A DNA stretch of 6,205 nucleotides from Acidimicrobiia bacterium (lineage in GTDB: Bacteria; Actinomycetota; Acidimicrobiia; Spongiisociales; SHLN01). The DNA lies in assembly GCA_030624805.1 (NCBI GenBank), contig JAUXJL010000131.1, positions 1 through 6,205 on the forward strand. The letters are read 5' to 3'. Positions 1 through 6,034 of this stretch are shown here, in pieces (positions within the stretch are counted from its first letter, which is position 1; every line of letters starts with the position of its first letter). The translations under genes and the position numbers were made by a program. The notes under the pieces were generated by a model. It had not been told where the DNA came from, did not search any database, and saw only the letters and a program-made list of their open reading frames with translations.

Positions 1-2
1 CT

Positions 3-122
3 CTCCTTCTCGGTCTAGGACTCATTGCGGCAACAACCCGGCTCCGCTCCCCTGCGACCGACCAGAAGGAGATCGCGGGCAGCACCACAGCCGAGGGCAG
101 AGGTATCGAGCACCGCACATAG
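3..122 (+). CDS. 3' end of an unidentified gene, probable membrane-protein C-terminus (partial)
   Basis: The frame starting at base 3 is open from the window edge to a TAG at 120-122 and encodes 39 residues. It begins with a hydrophobic run (LLLGLGLIAATT), continues with Arg-rich LRS, and ends in a polar, charged tail of about 24 residues (ending GIEHRT). A hydrophobic segment followed by a basic, polar tail is typical of the last transmembrane helix and cytoplasmic end of a transporter, for example an MFS permease. Such a gene beside a GH13 enzyme would fit sugar uptake, but that is inference. The other two plus frames have stops (TAG at 16, TGA at 137) or give an Arg/Ser-rich shadow-like sequence. 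The family cannot be named from so few residues. Confidence 0.5.
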   Translation, partial: LLLGLGLIAATTRLRSPATDQKEIAGSTTAEGRGIEHRT

Positions 123-148
123 CCGGGCTGGGGGGGTGAGCGGACGCC

Positions 149-164
149 GAGGCTCGTCAGCCTC
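149..164 (+). other. Short hairpin between the upstream gene and the GH13 region
   Basis: GAGGCT (149-154) pairs perfectly with AGCCTC (159-164) around a four-base CGTC loop. With a two-base bulge the stem can extend through CC/GG (147-148 with 167-168). It lies in the gap between the TAG at 122 and the ATG at 180. No T-run follows, so it is not a classical intrinsic terminator. It could attenuate or stabilise the mRNA between the two genes, or be chance in GC-rich DNA. Confidence 0.3.
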
Positions 165-179
165 ACGGTTGAGAACCTG

Positions 180-686
180 ATGTCGGGCAAGGTCGGTCTG
201 CCCAAGCCCGGAGAAGCTGATCCGAGCATCCCGCTCTACGACGGAAACGATCCCGCCACCGAGTTCGATGAGGTCGCAACTACCCTGCGCCGGGAAGTGC
301 GTCGCCTCGCTGACGGGGAAACGACTGACTTAGGAACGGAGGCCGTGGCTTGGCTTCGACACATGATGGAGACGCTGGACCTCGCTCTGCTAGTCAAGGG
401 ACCGGAGCCGGGCAAGGACTGGGACCTGATCCCGTTTCCCGACGTGGGACCAATTGGTACCCATGCGACGAACACAAAACCGATCACCCACAACCGCCGG
501 AAGCGTTCCACTCGCCGCCAGGGTGGTCAAAAGACGCCATCTTCTATCAAATCTTTCCGGACCGATTCGCGCAATCCGATCGTCTGGCGAAGCCCCGCAG
601 CCTGGAACCCTGGGATGAGTACCCGACGGTTCATGGCTACAAGGGCGGTGACCTGTACGGAGTTCTCGAGCATCTCGACTGGCTGA
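180..686 (+). CDS. Unrecognised coding segment; only about the first 90-100 codons look real (possible frameshifted 5' part of the GH13 gene)
   Basis: This reading frame starts at ATG 180 and stays open to 686, but only its first part looks like protein. Codons 1-90 (180-449) have about 72% G/C in third position by hand count. They encode an acidic, probably helical segment that includes EFDEVATTLRREVRRLADG and, further on, HMMETLDLALLVKG. After about codon 95 the translation becomes Arg/Ser/Thr-rich (NRRKRSTRRQGG), which is a shadow of the GH13 gene in the other frame. No Shine-Dalgarno stands out before 180. I do not recognise the segment, and it does not look like the beta-sandwich CBM34 domain usual in front of this enzyme class. 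A -1 shift (or a one-base indel) between about 440 and 500 would join it to the GH13 frame and give an enzyme of roughly 590 residues. Otherwise it is a small gene fragment overlapped by the GH13 gene. Confidence 0.4.
   Translation: MSGKVGLPKPGEADPSIPLYDGNDPATEFDEVATTLRREVRRLADGETTDLGTEAVAWLRHMMETLDLALLVKGPEPGKDWDLIPFPDVGPIGTHATNTKPITHNRRKRSTRRQGGQKTPSSIKSFRTDSRNPIVWRSPAAWNPGMSTRRFMATRAVTCTEFSSISTG
338..342 (+). promoter_or_regulatory. GGAGG Shine-Dalgarno-like site before the only in-frame GH13 start (TTG 350)
   Basis: GGAGG lies seven bases before TTG 350. That TTG is the only ATG/GTG/TTG in the GH13 frame between the upstream stop (TGA 326-328) and the conserved catalytic barrel. This supports TTG 350 as a usable start. 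However, the same bases also read as good codons in the overlapping frame, so the match may be coincidental. Confidence 0.35.
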
Positions 687-1957
687 CCGACCTTGGGGTC
701 AACGCCATCTACTTCAACCCCATCTTCCAATCAGCGGCCAACCACCGCTACCACACCCACGACTACTTCAAGGTCGACCCCCTACTCGGGGGTGACGAAG
801 CGTTCGACGAACTGCTCCGAGCCTGCCACGCTCGAGGCATCCGGGTGGTGCTTGACGGCGTGTTCAATCACGCCAGCCGTGGATTCTTCCAGTTCAACGA
901 CTTGCTCGAGAGTGGAGGTGCCTCACCCTGGGTGGACTGGTGGCACGTCGACCGTTTCCCGCTCCACGCCTACCACCCCGACGAGCCGGCGGGATACGCA
1001 GCCTGGTGGGGGTTGCACGCGCTTCCCAAGTTCAATACCGAAAACCCGGAAGTGCGTGAGTACCTCATGCGAGTCGGCGAATACTGGGTAGGACGAGGTA
1101 TAGATGGCTGGCGATTGGATGTACCCGAGGAAATTGGGACAGAGGGGTTTTGGGAGGAGTTTCGGACCCGGGTACGAGCAATAAACCCCGACGCGTACAT
1201 CGTCGGTGAAATCTGGGGTGATGCCAGCACCTGGACCCGGGGAGATCGCTTCGACGGCACGATGAACTATCTCCTCACCGGATTTGTCTTCCGCTACGTC
1301 GGGGGTCATCGAGTTGTCGATGAGGTTGTGGAAGGGATCACCTACGAAGTCCGGCCCGCCCAGGACGCGGGCGGCTACGCCGATTCAGTCGACCACCTGT
1401 ACAACCTGTACGGCGCCGATGGATTGCAGGGTCATCTCAACCTGCTCGGGTCCCACGACACGCCGCGGATGAGGACAGTCTTCGGGGACGACACCCAGGC
1501 GGTCATCTTGGCCAACGTCCTATTGCTCACGTTCCCCGGCGCGCCCAGTATCTACTACGGCGACGAGATAGGGCTCGAAGGTGGCCGTGACCCAGACTGC
1601 CGACGGGGATTCCCCTGGGATCACGAGCAATCGTGGGATCAGGACGTCTTAGCGGCCACCCGCTCACTCATTGCCCTGCGCAAGTCTTGCCCGGCGCTGA
1701 GGAGTGGTGAGTATCGACGCTTATGGCCTGAGCCCGGCAACTACCGGGTCGGCCTCTACGCGTTCGAACGGAGATGGGACGGCGAGGAGATCGTGATCGC
1801 GGTCAACAGTGGGGAGGACGCCGAATCGGCCGGGGTTCGAGGGGTCGACGGCCGCCAGTTCCAAACCCTGTGGGGCTCGGGTGGCATCAGCGACGACGGG
1901 GACACGGTCGGGATCGCACTCAAAGGACGCAGTGCCGCCATCTGGCGGGTGAGCTGA
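350..1957 (+). CDS. GH13 alpha-amylase-family glycosidase, neopullulanase/cyclomaltodextrinase type
   Basis: This is a cytoplasmic-type alpha-glucan hydrolase or transglycosylase that should act on alpha-1,4 (and perhaps alpha-1,6) links in maltodextrins, cyclodextrins or pullulan. In the 535-residue product counted from TTG 350, the (beta/alpha)8 barrel begins at DAIFYQIFPDRF (62-73). Region I is DGVFNH (169-174). Region II is GWRLD with nucleophile D257. Region III is VGEIW with acid/base E287. Region IV is GSHD with H369 and D370. LPKFN (225-229) matches the MPKLN-like region V of the neopullulanase/cyclomaltodextrinase group. A small beta-domain closes the C-terminus. I see no signal peptide. 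The CBM34 domain usual in that group is absent. Residues 1-50 are doubtful: third-position G/C over 350-450 is only about 41% in this frame against about 78% in the overlapping frame. The gene converges on the cysQ-like gene, leaving a 19-base gap. The family is certain; the start and exact substrate are not. Confidence 0.93.
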   Translation: MASTHDGDAGPRSASQGTGAGQGLGPDPVSRRGTNWYPCDEHKTDHPQPPEAFHSPPGWSKDAIFYQIFPDRFAQSDRLAKPRSLEPWDEYPTVHGYKGGDLYGVLEHLDWLTDLGVNAIYFNPIFQSAANHRYHTHDYFKVDPLLGGDEAFDELLRACHARGIRVVLDGVFNHASRGFFQFNDLLESGGASPWVDWWHVDRFPLHAYHPDEPAGYAAWWGLHALPKFNTENPEVREYLMRVGEYWVGRGIDGWRLDVPEEIGTEGFWEEFRTRVRAINPDAYIVGEIWGDASTWTRGDRFDGTMNYLLTGFVFRYVGGHRVVDEVVEGITYEVRPAQDAGGYADSVDHLYNLYGADGLQGHLNLLGSHDTPRMRTVFGDDTQAVILANVLLLTFPGAPSIYYGDEIGLEGGRDPDCRRGFPWDHEQSWDQDVLAATRSLIALRKSCPALRSGEYRRLWPEPGNYRVGLYAFERRWDGEEIVIAVNSGEDAESAGVRGVDGRQFQTLWGSGGISDDGDTVGIALKGRSAAIWRVS

Positions 1958-1964
1958 CGCCTGA

Positions 1965-1985
1965 CTGCCCGACTGGCTAGGGCAG
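1965..1985. terminator. Candidate bidirectional hairpin between convergent gene ends
   Basis: CTGCCC (1965-1970) and GGGCAG (1980-1985) form a six-pair GC-rich stem around a nine-base loop that contains the stop codon of the minus-strand phosphatase gene. It sits where two convergent genes meet, a place where a shared terminator is expected. There is no T-tract on either side, so it is a weak candidate and could be chance. Confidence 0.25.
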
Positions 1986-2747
1986 CAAAGCCTTGACGGC
2001 TGCGGCAATTCCCCGCGGCACGGCAACCAGGCCCGGGATGAGCGGGTCGGGGTTGTTGAAGGTTGGTGTTGAGCCGTCGGGGTATGTGACCGTCCCGCCG
2101 CCTGCCAAAACCAGGGCCGTCCCAGCCGCCACGTCCCATTCATTCTTAGGGGTCAGCGTCCAGGTAGCGTCGGCCAAACCGGCAGCCACAAGAGCCATCT
2201 TGTAAGCCACGGAGCCCATCGGTCGAACGGACAGAGGTCCATCGCGGAAGTGGTCCCACTCCCCGCGCCGCACCTCACTCCGACTGGCCAGGACTTCTAT
2301 TCCCTCGATGCGCTCCACCCGACGGACCGAGGCCGGTGCGCCGTTCAGGGTCACCCCATTTTCGAGCGACCCAACGACTCGCTGATCCATAACTGAGTTG
2401 GCGATGCCGCCTGCCACTGCCACTCCGTCCTCGATGAGGCCGATCGAAACGCACCATTCCGGAATGCCTTCAACGAACTCACGGGTCCCATCGATCGGAT
2501 CAACAATCCATACACGAGAAGCCGACAACCGGGCGGCGCTGTCAACCGTCTCCTCGGACAGCCACCCGTCGCCGGGCTCGGGCAGCAGGTCTCGCAACAG
2601 AGCGTCGATCTTCTCGTCGGCTTCGGTCAGCGGATCGCCACCGGTCTTTCGGGTCGCGTCGATGAACCCGGGTGTGTAGTCACCGAGAACCGCCACCGCA
2701 GCTGCGAGGCCGTGCTCAATTCGTTCCAGGTCGCTGGCGCGCGACAT
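1977..2747 (-). CDS. cysQ: CysQ / inositol-monophosphatase-family phosphatase
   Basis: This 256-residue protein belongs to the Mg2+-dependent, Li+-sensitive FIG/IMPase superfamily. The metal-binding motifs are all visible: KTGGDPLTEADEKID (34-48), SEE (64-66), DPIDGT (83-88) and EWDVAAG (203-209). Expected metal ligands are E65, D83, D86 and D205. REF after DPIDGT resembles CysQ-type 3'(2'),5'-bisphosphate nucleotidases (DGTKEF) more than inositol monophosphatases (DGTTNF). CysQ dephosphorylates PAP to AMP in sulfur metabolism, but inositol phosphates or other sugar phosphates remain possible. I chose ATG 2747 because GAGGAGA lies just upstream; a GTG at 2774 would add nine residues and lacks a comparable site. 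It lies 72 bases downstream of glgA on the same strand, so co-transcription is likely. There are no sulfur-assimilation genes nearby. Confidence 0.85.
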   Translation of the reverse strand: MSRASDLERIEHGLAAAVAVLGDYTPGFIDATRKTGGDPLTEADEKIDALLRDLLPEPGDGWLSEETVDSAARLSASRVWIVDPIDGTREFVEGIPEWCVSIGLIEDGVAVAGGIANSVMDQRVVGSLENGVTLNGAPASVRRVERIEGIEVLASRSEVRRGEWDHFRDGPLSVRPMGSVAYKMALVAAGLADATWTLTPKNEWDVAAGTALVLAGGGTVTYPDGSTPTFNNPDPLIPGLVAVPRGIAAAVKALLP

Positions 2748-2750
2748 ATT

Positions 2751-2757
2751 TCTCCTC
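2751..2757 (-). promoter_or_regulatory. Shine-Dalgarno site fixing the start of the CysQ-like gene
   Basis: On the minus strand GAGGAGA is followed by AAT and then ATG 2747. This near-consensus site favours ATG 2747 over the upstream in-frame GTG at 2774. Confidence 0.7.
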
Positions 2758-2819
2758 AAACTCTCGAGTCTCACAGTACGCGGTTCCGGGCCGATGTCGA
2801 ACGACCGAAAGGTGCCGGA

Positions 2820-4178
2820 CTATTTGTTGCGCTCCAGAACGCGGCGATAGACCCATTGGTAGCGAGCGGCCGCCGGGTCCCATCCCCAGTCGGTCGTCAT
2901 GCCAACTTTCTGGAGCCCGGCCCAACGCTCAGGCTGATCCCGATAGAGAGCCATAGCCCGTTCGACCGAGGCCGCCAACGCATCCGACGAGTAGTCGTCA
3001 AAGCCGAAACCATTCGCGATCTCGGGCTCGGTGTCGGCGTCGATGACCGTATCGGCCAGACCGCCCGTAAACCGCACTACCGGTGGTGCTCCGTACTGCA
3101 TGGCGTAGAGGTTGCCGAGACCGCCCGGCTCGAACTTGGACGGCATGAGAAACGAGTCGCCACCCGCCCACACGAGCCGGGCGAGATCCTGGGTGTACGG
3201 AGCGTGCCACACCGCCTCCGGAAATCGCGCCACCCAGGCGTCGACACGCTCATCATCATCCCCGTTGCCAACCGCAACGAGCCGTAATCCAGCCTCAATG
3301 AGTCGTTCTATGACAGGGTCCAGTAGCTCGAGTCCCTTCTGGCCGGTCATACGACCCACCATGCCGAAGATCACACCCGAGCCGTCGAGGCCCGTATGAG
3401 CTAACAACTTATCTCTGGACTCTCCCCGAGGAGTGAGGTCGTCAGGCCCGTACTGGGCTGGGATGGCCTCATCGGTGCGGGGATCGAAGCGCCGCAACTC
3501 AATGCCATTCATGATGCCGATGAGCGGGTGGAGGAGGTTGCCCAAGTGGTCGTTCAGTCCCGAGGACACTTCGGGATCCTCGGCAATCTGTCTGGCGTAG
3601 CCCGGGCTAACAGTGGTCACCTGGTCGGCGGCAAGAATGCCCGCCTTGAGATAGTTGGCCTCGCCGTACCACTCGAGCAGGTCGACGGACTCGTCCCCGA
3701 AAAGCTCCGCCGCCTCATCTGGCGGTGCCATTACCGGGTAGGCAGCATTGTGGAGGGTCAGCACGGTTGGAGCCGAACTCAGTAGAGCAGTTGCGGCCGT
3801 CTGGGCGTCGTGAAGATGAACCACATCGAACTGTCCCGACAATGCAGCGGCCACCTGGCAGAACCGACCCCATCGCCGCCATTCGTCTTCATAGGCCGAA
3901 CCGGGTTCGGGGCCGTAGATGCCCGGCCGGTCGAATGATTCAGGGTCGTCGACCAGCAACACGCGCATACCGTTGTCGCGGTGTTCATACAGAGACCGAG
4001 CCGGGCCCTCACCGGGGCCGGGCTCGCCCAGTTCAGTCAAGGTCTGGTACCGAGGCATGATCACGGTGACCTGTACATCCAGGCGAGCAAGCGCGTGGGC
4101 AACTCCGGCGATGGCGTCACCGAGACCACCGGAGGTGGCATAGGGCGCCATCTCGGCCACAACGAACAACACGTTCAC
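2820..4178 (-). CDS. glgA: Glycogen synthase, GT5 family (ADP-glucose type)
   Basis: This enzyme transfers glucose from a nucleotide-sugar (ADP-glucose in bacteria) to the non-reducing end of an alpha-1,4-glucan in the cytoplasm. The product has 452 residues, close to the usual GlgA length (E. coli 477). The N-terminal Rossmann domain begins VLFVVAEMAPYATSGGLGD (3-21), followed by HLHDAQTA (121-128) and TLHNAAYP (141-148). The linker shows MNGIELRRFDPRTDEAIP (223-240). The C-terminal GT-B domain carries GRMTGQKGLELL (275-286; R276 and K281 match donor-binding R300 and K305 of E. coli) and the glutamate motif FEPGGLGNLYAMQYG (349-363, with E350), then TGGLADTV (371-378). One oddity is that the canonical KxGGL Lys (K15 in E. 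coli) is Thr15. Another is that the usual EPCGL reads EPGGL. The start is GTG 4178, with GGAG about ten bases upstream. The gene probably heads a unit with the CysQ-like gene. Confidence 0.93.
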   Translation of the reverse strand: MNVLFVVAEMAPYATSGGLGDAIAGVAHALARLDVQVTVIMPRYQTLTELGEPGPGEGPARSLYEHRDNGMRVLLVDDPESFDRPGIYGPEPGSAYEDEWRRWGRFCQVAAALSGQFDVVHLHDAQTAATALLSSAPTVLTLHNAAYPVMAPPDEAAELFGDESVDLLEWYGEANYLKAGILAADQVTTVSPGYARQIAEDPEVSSGLNDHLGNLLHPLIGIMNGIELRRFDPRTDEAIPAQYGPDDLTPRGESRDKLLAHTGLDGSGVIFGMVGRMTGQKGLELLDPVIERLIEAGLRLVAVGNGDDDERVDAWVARFPEAVWHAPYTQDLARLVWAGGDSFLMPSKFEPGGLGNLYAMQYGAPPVVRFTGGLADTVIDADTEPEIANGFGFDDYSSDALAASVERAMALYRDQPERWAGLQKVGMTTDWGWDPAAARYQWVYRRVLERNK

Positions 4179-4213
4179 GGCGTTTCGACTCCGATTAGGG
4201 AAGTGGAGACAAC

Positions 4214-4243
4214 AACTTAGACACTGAAAGCGGCAAAACCGAA
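4214..4243 (-). promoter_or_regulatory. Weak candidate promoter for glgA
   Basis: On the minus strand TTCGGT (4243-4238) and TAAGTT (4219-4214), separated by 18 bases, could serve as -35 and -10 elements. They lie in the 92-base gap between the SRPBCC gene and glgA, a gap less GC-rich than its surroundings. The match to consensus is poor. glgA could instead be transcribed from upstream of the SRPBCC gene. Confidence 0.2.
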
Positions 4244-4270
4244 CGAAAACTTGAGCGCGAGAAAGGCTTG

Positions 4271-4702
4271 TTAGCTCTCGACCATTTCGACCAGGTCTCG
4301 CATACGGTCGGGAAGATGACGACCGACAACCGCGCTCACGATGGGCAGTGCTAAGAGGGCGGTGAACCCATCAGCCTCGAGCGTGAGCCGGACGTGCAGT
4401 CTGGTGCTGGTTTCTGTGTCGGGGGCGAGCGTCATCTCGATCTTGCCGCGCCATTCCTCGGCTCGGATACGCATAACCATCAGCTGGTTTGGCTCCGATT
4501 CGGCTACCCGCATCGTCCCGGCCAGCTGACTACCCCCGATCTTGGCCGTCCACACGCACGACTGGAGCAGTCCATCAGCAACCTCGATGTCGGCGATCTC
4601 GGCAGCACCCAGCAGGGCACCCCACACACCGGCATCCTGCAAGGTTTCCCAAGCCTTGTCGATGGGCGCATCGGCGGTGACGGTGTCCGAGAAACGAGGC
4701 AT
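4271..4702 (-). CDS. SRPBCC (Bet v1/START-like) family protein, CoxG-like
   Basis: The 143-residue product fits a single SRPBCC domain, a helix-grip fold that encloses a hydrophobic pocket for lipids, polyketides or other small ligands. The visible pattern is an opening beta-strand with ADAPIDKAWETLQD (10-23), where such proteins place APxxxVW, then alternating beta-strands (WTAKIGGSQLAGTMRV and WRGKIEMTL). A long closing helix (LPIVSAVVGRHLPDRMRDLVEMVES) follows, as in CoxG-like members. No CO-dehydrogenase gene is near, so the role is unknown. ATG 4702 is the natural start; there is no good Shine-Dalgarno. TAGTTT (4717-4712) ends nine bases before the ATG, so the mRNA may be leaderless or nearly so. 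glgA follows 92 bases downstream on the same strand, so the two could share a transcript. Confidence 0.75.
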   Translation of the reverse strand: MPRFSDTVTADAPIDKAWETLQDAGVWGALLGAAEIADIEVADGLLQSCVWTAKIGGSQLAGTMRVAESEPNQLMVMRIRAEEWRGKIEMTLAPDTETSTRLHVRLTLEADGFTALLALPIVSAVVGRHLPDRMRDLVEMVES

Positions 4703-4711
4703 TGAGGAGCC

Positions 4712-4717
4712 AAACTA
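4712..4717 (-). promoter_or_regulatory. Possible -10 element for the SRPBCC gene
   Basis: On the minus strand TAGTTT (TANNNT pattern) lies nine bases before ATG 4702, and no ribosome site is visible between them. This fits transcription that starts at or within a few bases of the start codon. No convincing -35 is seen. Confidence 0.25.
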
Positions 4718-4767
4718 CCAGTTGCGCCACCGACCCACCCCCTGTCGAATCCTATGGAAGAGCGCGA

Positions 4768-4773
4768 TACTCT
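4768..4773 (+). promoter_or_regulatory. Possible -10 element for a leaderless DUF2087 gene
   Basis: TACTCT (TANNNT pattern) ends six bases before GTG 4780, the distance expected when transcription starts on the start codon. No Shine-Dalgarno lies within 12 bases; the nearest purine run is GGAAG at 4756-4760. Leaderless genes are common in actinobacteria. The assignment rests on this short motif alone. Confidence 0.3.
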
Positions 4774-4779
4774 CGTGTC

Positions 4780-5322
4780 GTGCTCGAACCGCGTGACTAT
4801 CTGGGTCTCACAGTCGACCCGGTCCGGCTGGCCGTCCTCGGCCATGCCGCCGCTCAACCAGTCGACTCGAAGCAACTGGCGAACGATTTGGGAATCGCTC
4901 CCCGCAAGTTGCAAGTAGTGATTGGCAAGTTGCAGGCTGTCGGCCTGCTCCGACCCGACCTGACTCTCGATCGGGATGTGCTCCGGGCGATCGCCCAGAC
5001 CCTCCCTCAGGATGCGCCGGTCGACCCTCAGTTTCTAGCGAAAGGGTGGACCGATGAGGAAGCGCAGACCCTCAGCAAGTTCTTCACCGGAACGCGCCTC
5101 AAACAGATCCCCACCCAACGCACCAAGCGGCTGGTCGTCTTGGAACGTCTCGCACAGAAGTTCGACCCAGGCCGGCGATATCAGGAGAAAGAGGTCAACT
5201 TCACCCTGCAGCTCTTCCATTCCGACTATGCCGCTCTCCGCCGATATCTAGTAGATGAGGAGCTGATGTCGCGGGCCGACGGGGTGTATTGGCGAACCGG
5301 AGGTCGGTTTCCCGAGCGTTAG
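4780..5322 (+). CDS. DUF2087-domain protein with N-terminal helix-turn-helix-like region (probable transcriptional regulator)
   Basis: From GTG 4780 the product has 180 residues. Residues 12-60 (PVRLAVLGHAA, then VDSKQLANDLGI and RKLQVVIGKLQAVGLL) look like an ArsR-type winged helix. Residues 101-175 match the DUF2087 pattern: FFTGTRLKQIPTQRTKR (101-117), then LERLAQKF, the YQEKEVN turn (134-140), HSDYAALRRYLVDE (147-160), and YWRTGG near the end. DUF2087 often occurs alone or behind a helix-turn-helix and is thought to be regulatory. The open frame extends up to a TTG at 4702, but that would overlap the SRPBCC start codon and add residues that do not look conserved (SQTTSCATDPPP), so I prefer GTG 4780. 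It is divergent from the SRPBCC gene, with 77 bases between, and could control it. The next gene lies 50 bases downstream. Confidence 0.82.
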   Translation: MLEPRDYLGLTVDPVRLAVLGHAAAQPVDSKQLANDLGIAPRKLQVVIGKLQAVGLLRPDLTLDRDVLRAIAQTLPQDAPVDPQFLAKGWTDEEAQTLSKFFTGTRLKQIPTQRTKRLVVLERLAQKFDPGRRYQEKEVNFTLQLFHSDYAALRRYLVDEELMSRADGVYWRTGGRFPER

Positions 5323-5357
5323 CCGCCCGGTTGTGGCAGCCTAGGCGGCGCACAGGT

Positions 5358-5364
5358 AAAGGAG
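5358..5364 (+). promoter_or_regulatory. Shine-Dalgarno site fixing GTG 5373
   Basis: AAAGGAG lies eight bases before GTG 5373. It marks that GTG, not the in-frame ATG/GTG-type codons from 5289 onward that overlap the preceding gene, as the start of the downstream protein. Confidence 0.7.
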
Positions 5365-5372
5365 CTAAACAC

Positions 5373-5945
5373 GTGGCCGCACTCGACATCGCCGGATACG
5401 TCGCAGCGATCAAAGAACACGCAATCGAGCACGGATTCCACGTGCATGATGAACGGCACTTCGTAGAGACCTACAGCATGCGCCAAACCTTCGAAGTTGA
5501 CTTGCATCCCGAGAATGCCTGCGGCGAACCGCTCGACCTTCACCTGGCACTCGAAGTAGATCCGCGGGTGGTGCTCGACTTTGAGGAGCACGTTGCCGAC
5601 CTCCCAGACGGTGAGAGCCCCGAGGATCGGTTCACGCTCCCCCTCTTTTTTCGATGGGGCCTGCCTCCCCTCACCGACCCGCCCGACCTTCTGATCCTGG
5701 CAACGGAGCTGGCCGGCGTGGGAGGTGTCGACCTGCCACTCGAGGTGTCCGGGATCGACTCGAACGCGGTAGTGGCCGATGGGCCGGAGCGACGCTTGTC
5801 CATTGTCGGGGAAGTAACACTTCGGCTGGCTGAGGTGTTCTCCGGAGGCCAGGCGCCCTGCGATGTACTCGACAGGAGTCACGACGTCAGCGATTTCCTC
5901 CTCGAACAAGGCACCGTGTGGGGGTGGGAGGGACCAGCCGCCTAG
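5373..5945 (+). CDS. Unrecognised 190-residue acidic soluble protein
   Basis: I do not recognise this protein. It starts at GTG 5373 after AAAGGAG; the longer frame from 5289 overlaps the preceding gene and adds an Arg-rich non-conserved stretch. Visible features are a helical start (IAGYVAAIKEHAIEHGFHVH, 6-25), an acidic and hydrophobic middle in beta-strand rhythm (LDLHLALEVDPRVVLDFEE, 54-72), LFFRWGLPPLTDPPDLLIL (91-109), and a C-terminal region with RLSIVGEVTLRLAEVF (141-156) ending VWGWEGPAA. It has no signal peptide, membrane helix or nucleotide-binding motif. Codon use matches that of its neighbours, with third positions mostly G/C. It follows the DUF2087 gene after 50 bases on the same strand, so they probably form a two-gene unit, perhaps with a regulatory link. 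Confidence 0.75.
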   Translation: MAALDIAGYVAAIKEHAIEHGFHVHDERHFVETYSMRQTFEVDLHPENACGEPLDLHLALEVDPRVVLDFEEHVADLPDGESPEDRFTLPLFFRWGLPPLTDPPDLLILATELAGVGGVDLPLEVSGIDSNAVVADGPERRLSIVGEVTLRLAEVFSGGQAPCDVLDRSHDVSDFLLEQGTVWGWEGPAA

Positions 5946-6034
5946 TCTCCCGCGTCATATGTTCGTGCTGATATCACCGAGCCATCGGCACCTCTGGCAA
6001 GGACGCAGGACGAAGGCATAGTGGTGCAACATCG

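Noticed and set aside
236..511. Minus-strand 91-residue frame opposite the region before GH13
   Set aside because: It is Ser/Arg/Val-rich without motifs and has no ribosome site. The plus-strand frame from 180 over the same bases has better codon bias.
4702..4779. Longer DUF2087 protein starting at TTG 4702
   Set aside because: It would overlap the SRPBCC start codon and add about 26 unconserved-looking residues with no ribosome site. GTG 4780 with a nearby -10-like motif fits better.
5289..5372. Longer form of the 190-residue protein starting at 5289
   Set aside because: The extra 28 residues overlap the preceding DUF2087 gene and are Arg-rich shadow sequence. AAAGGAG before GTG 5373 marks the real start.
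5319..5909. Minus-strand open frame of 196 residues opposite the unrecognised protein gene
   Set aside because: It lies wholly antisense to the plus-strand gene, which has a strong ribosome site and third-position G/C bias. The antisense frame has no ribosome site that I can see, and its openness is expected in GC-rich DNA.
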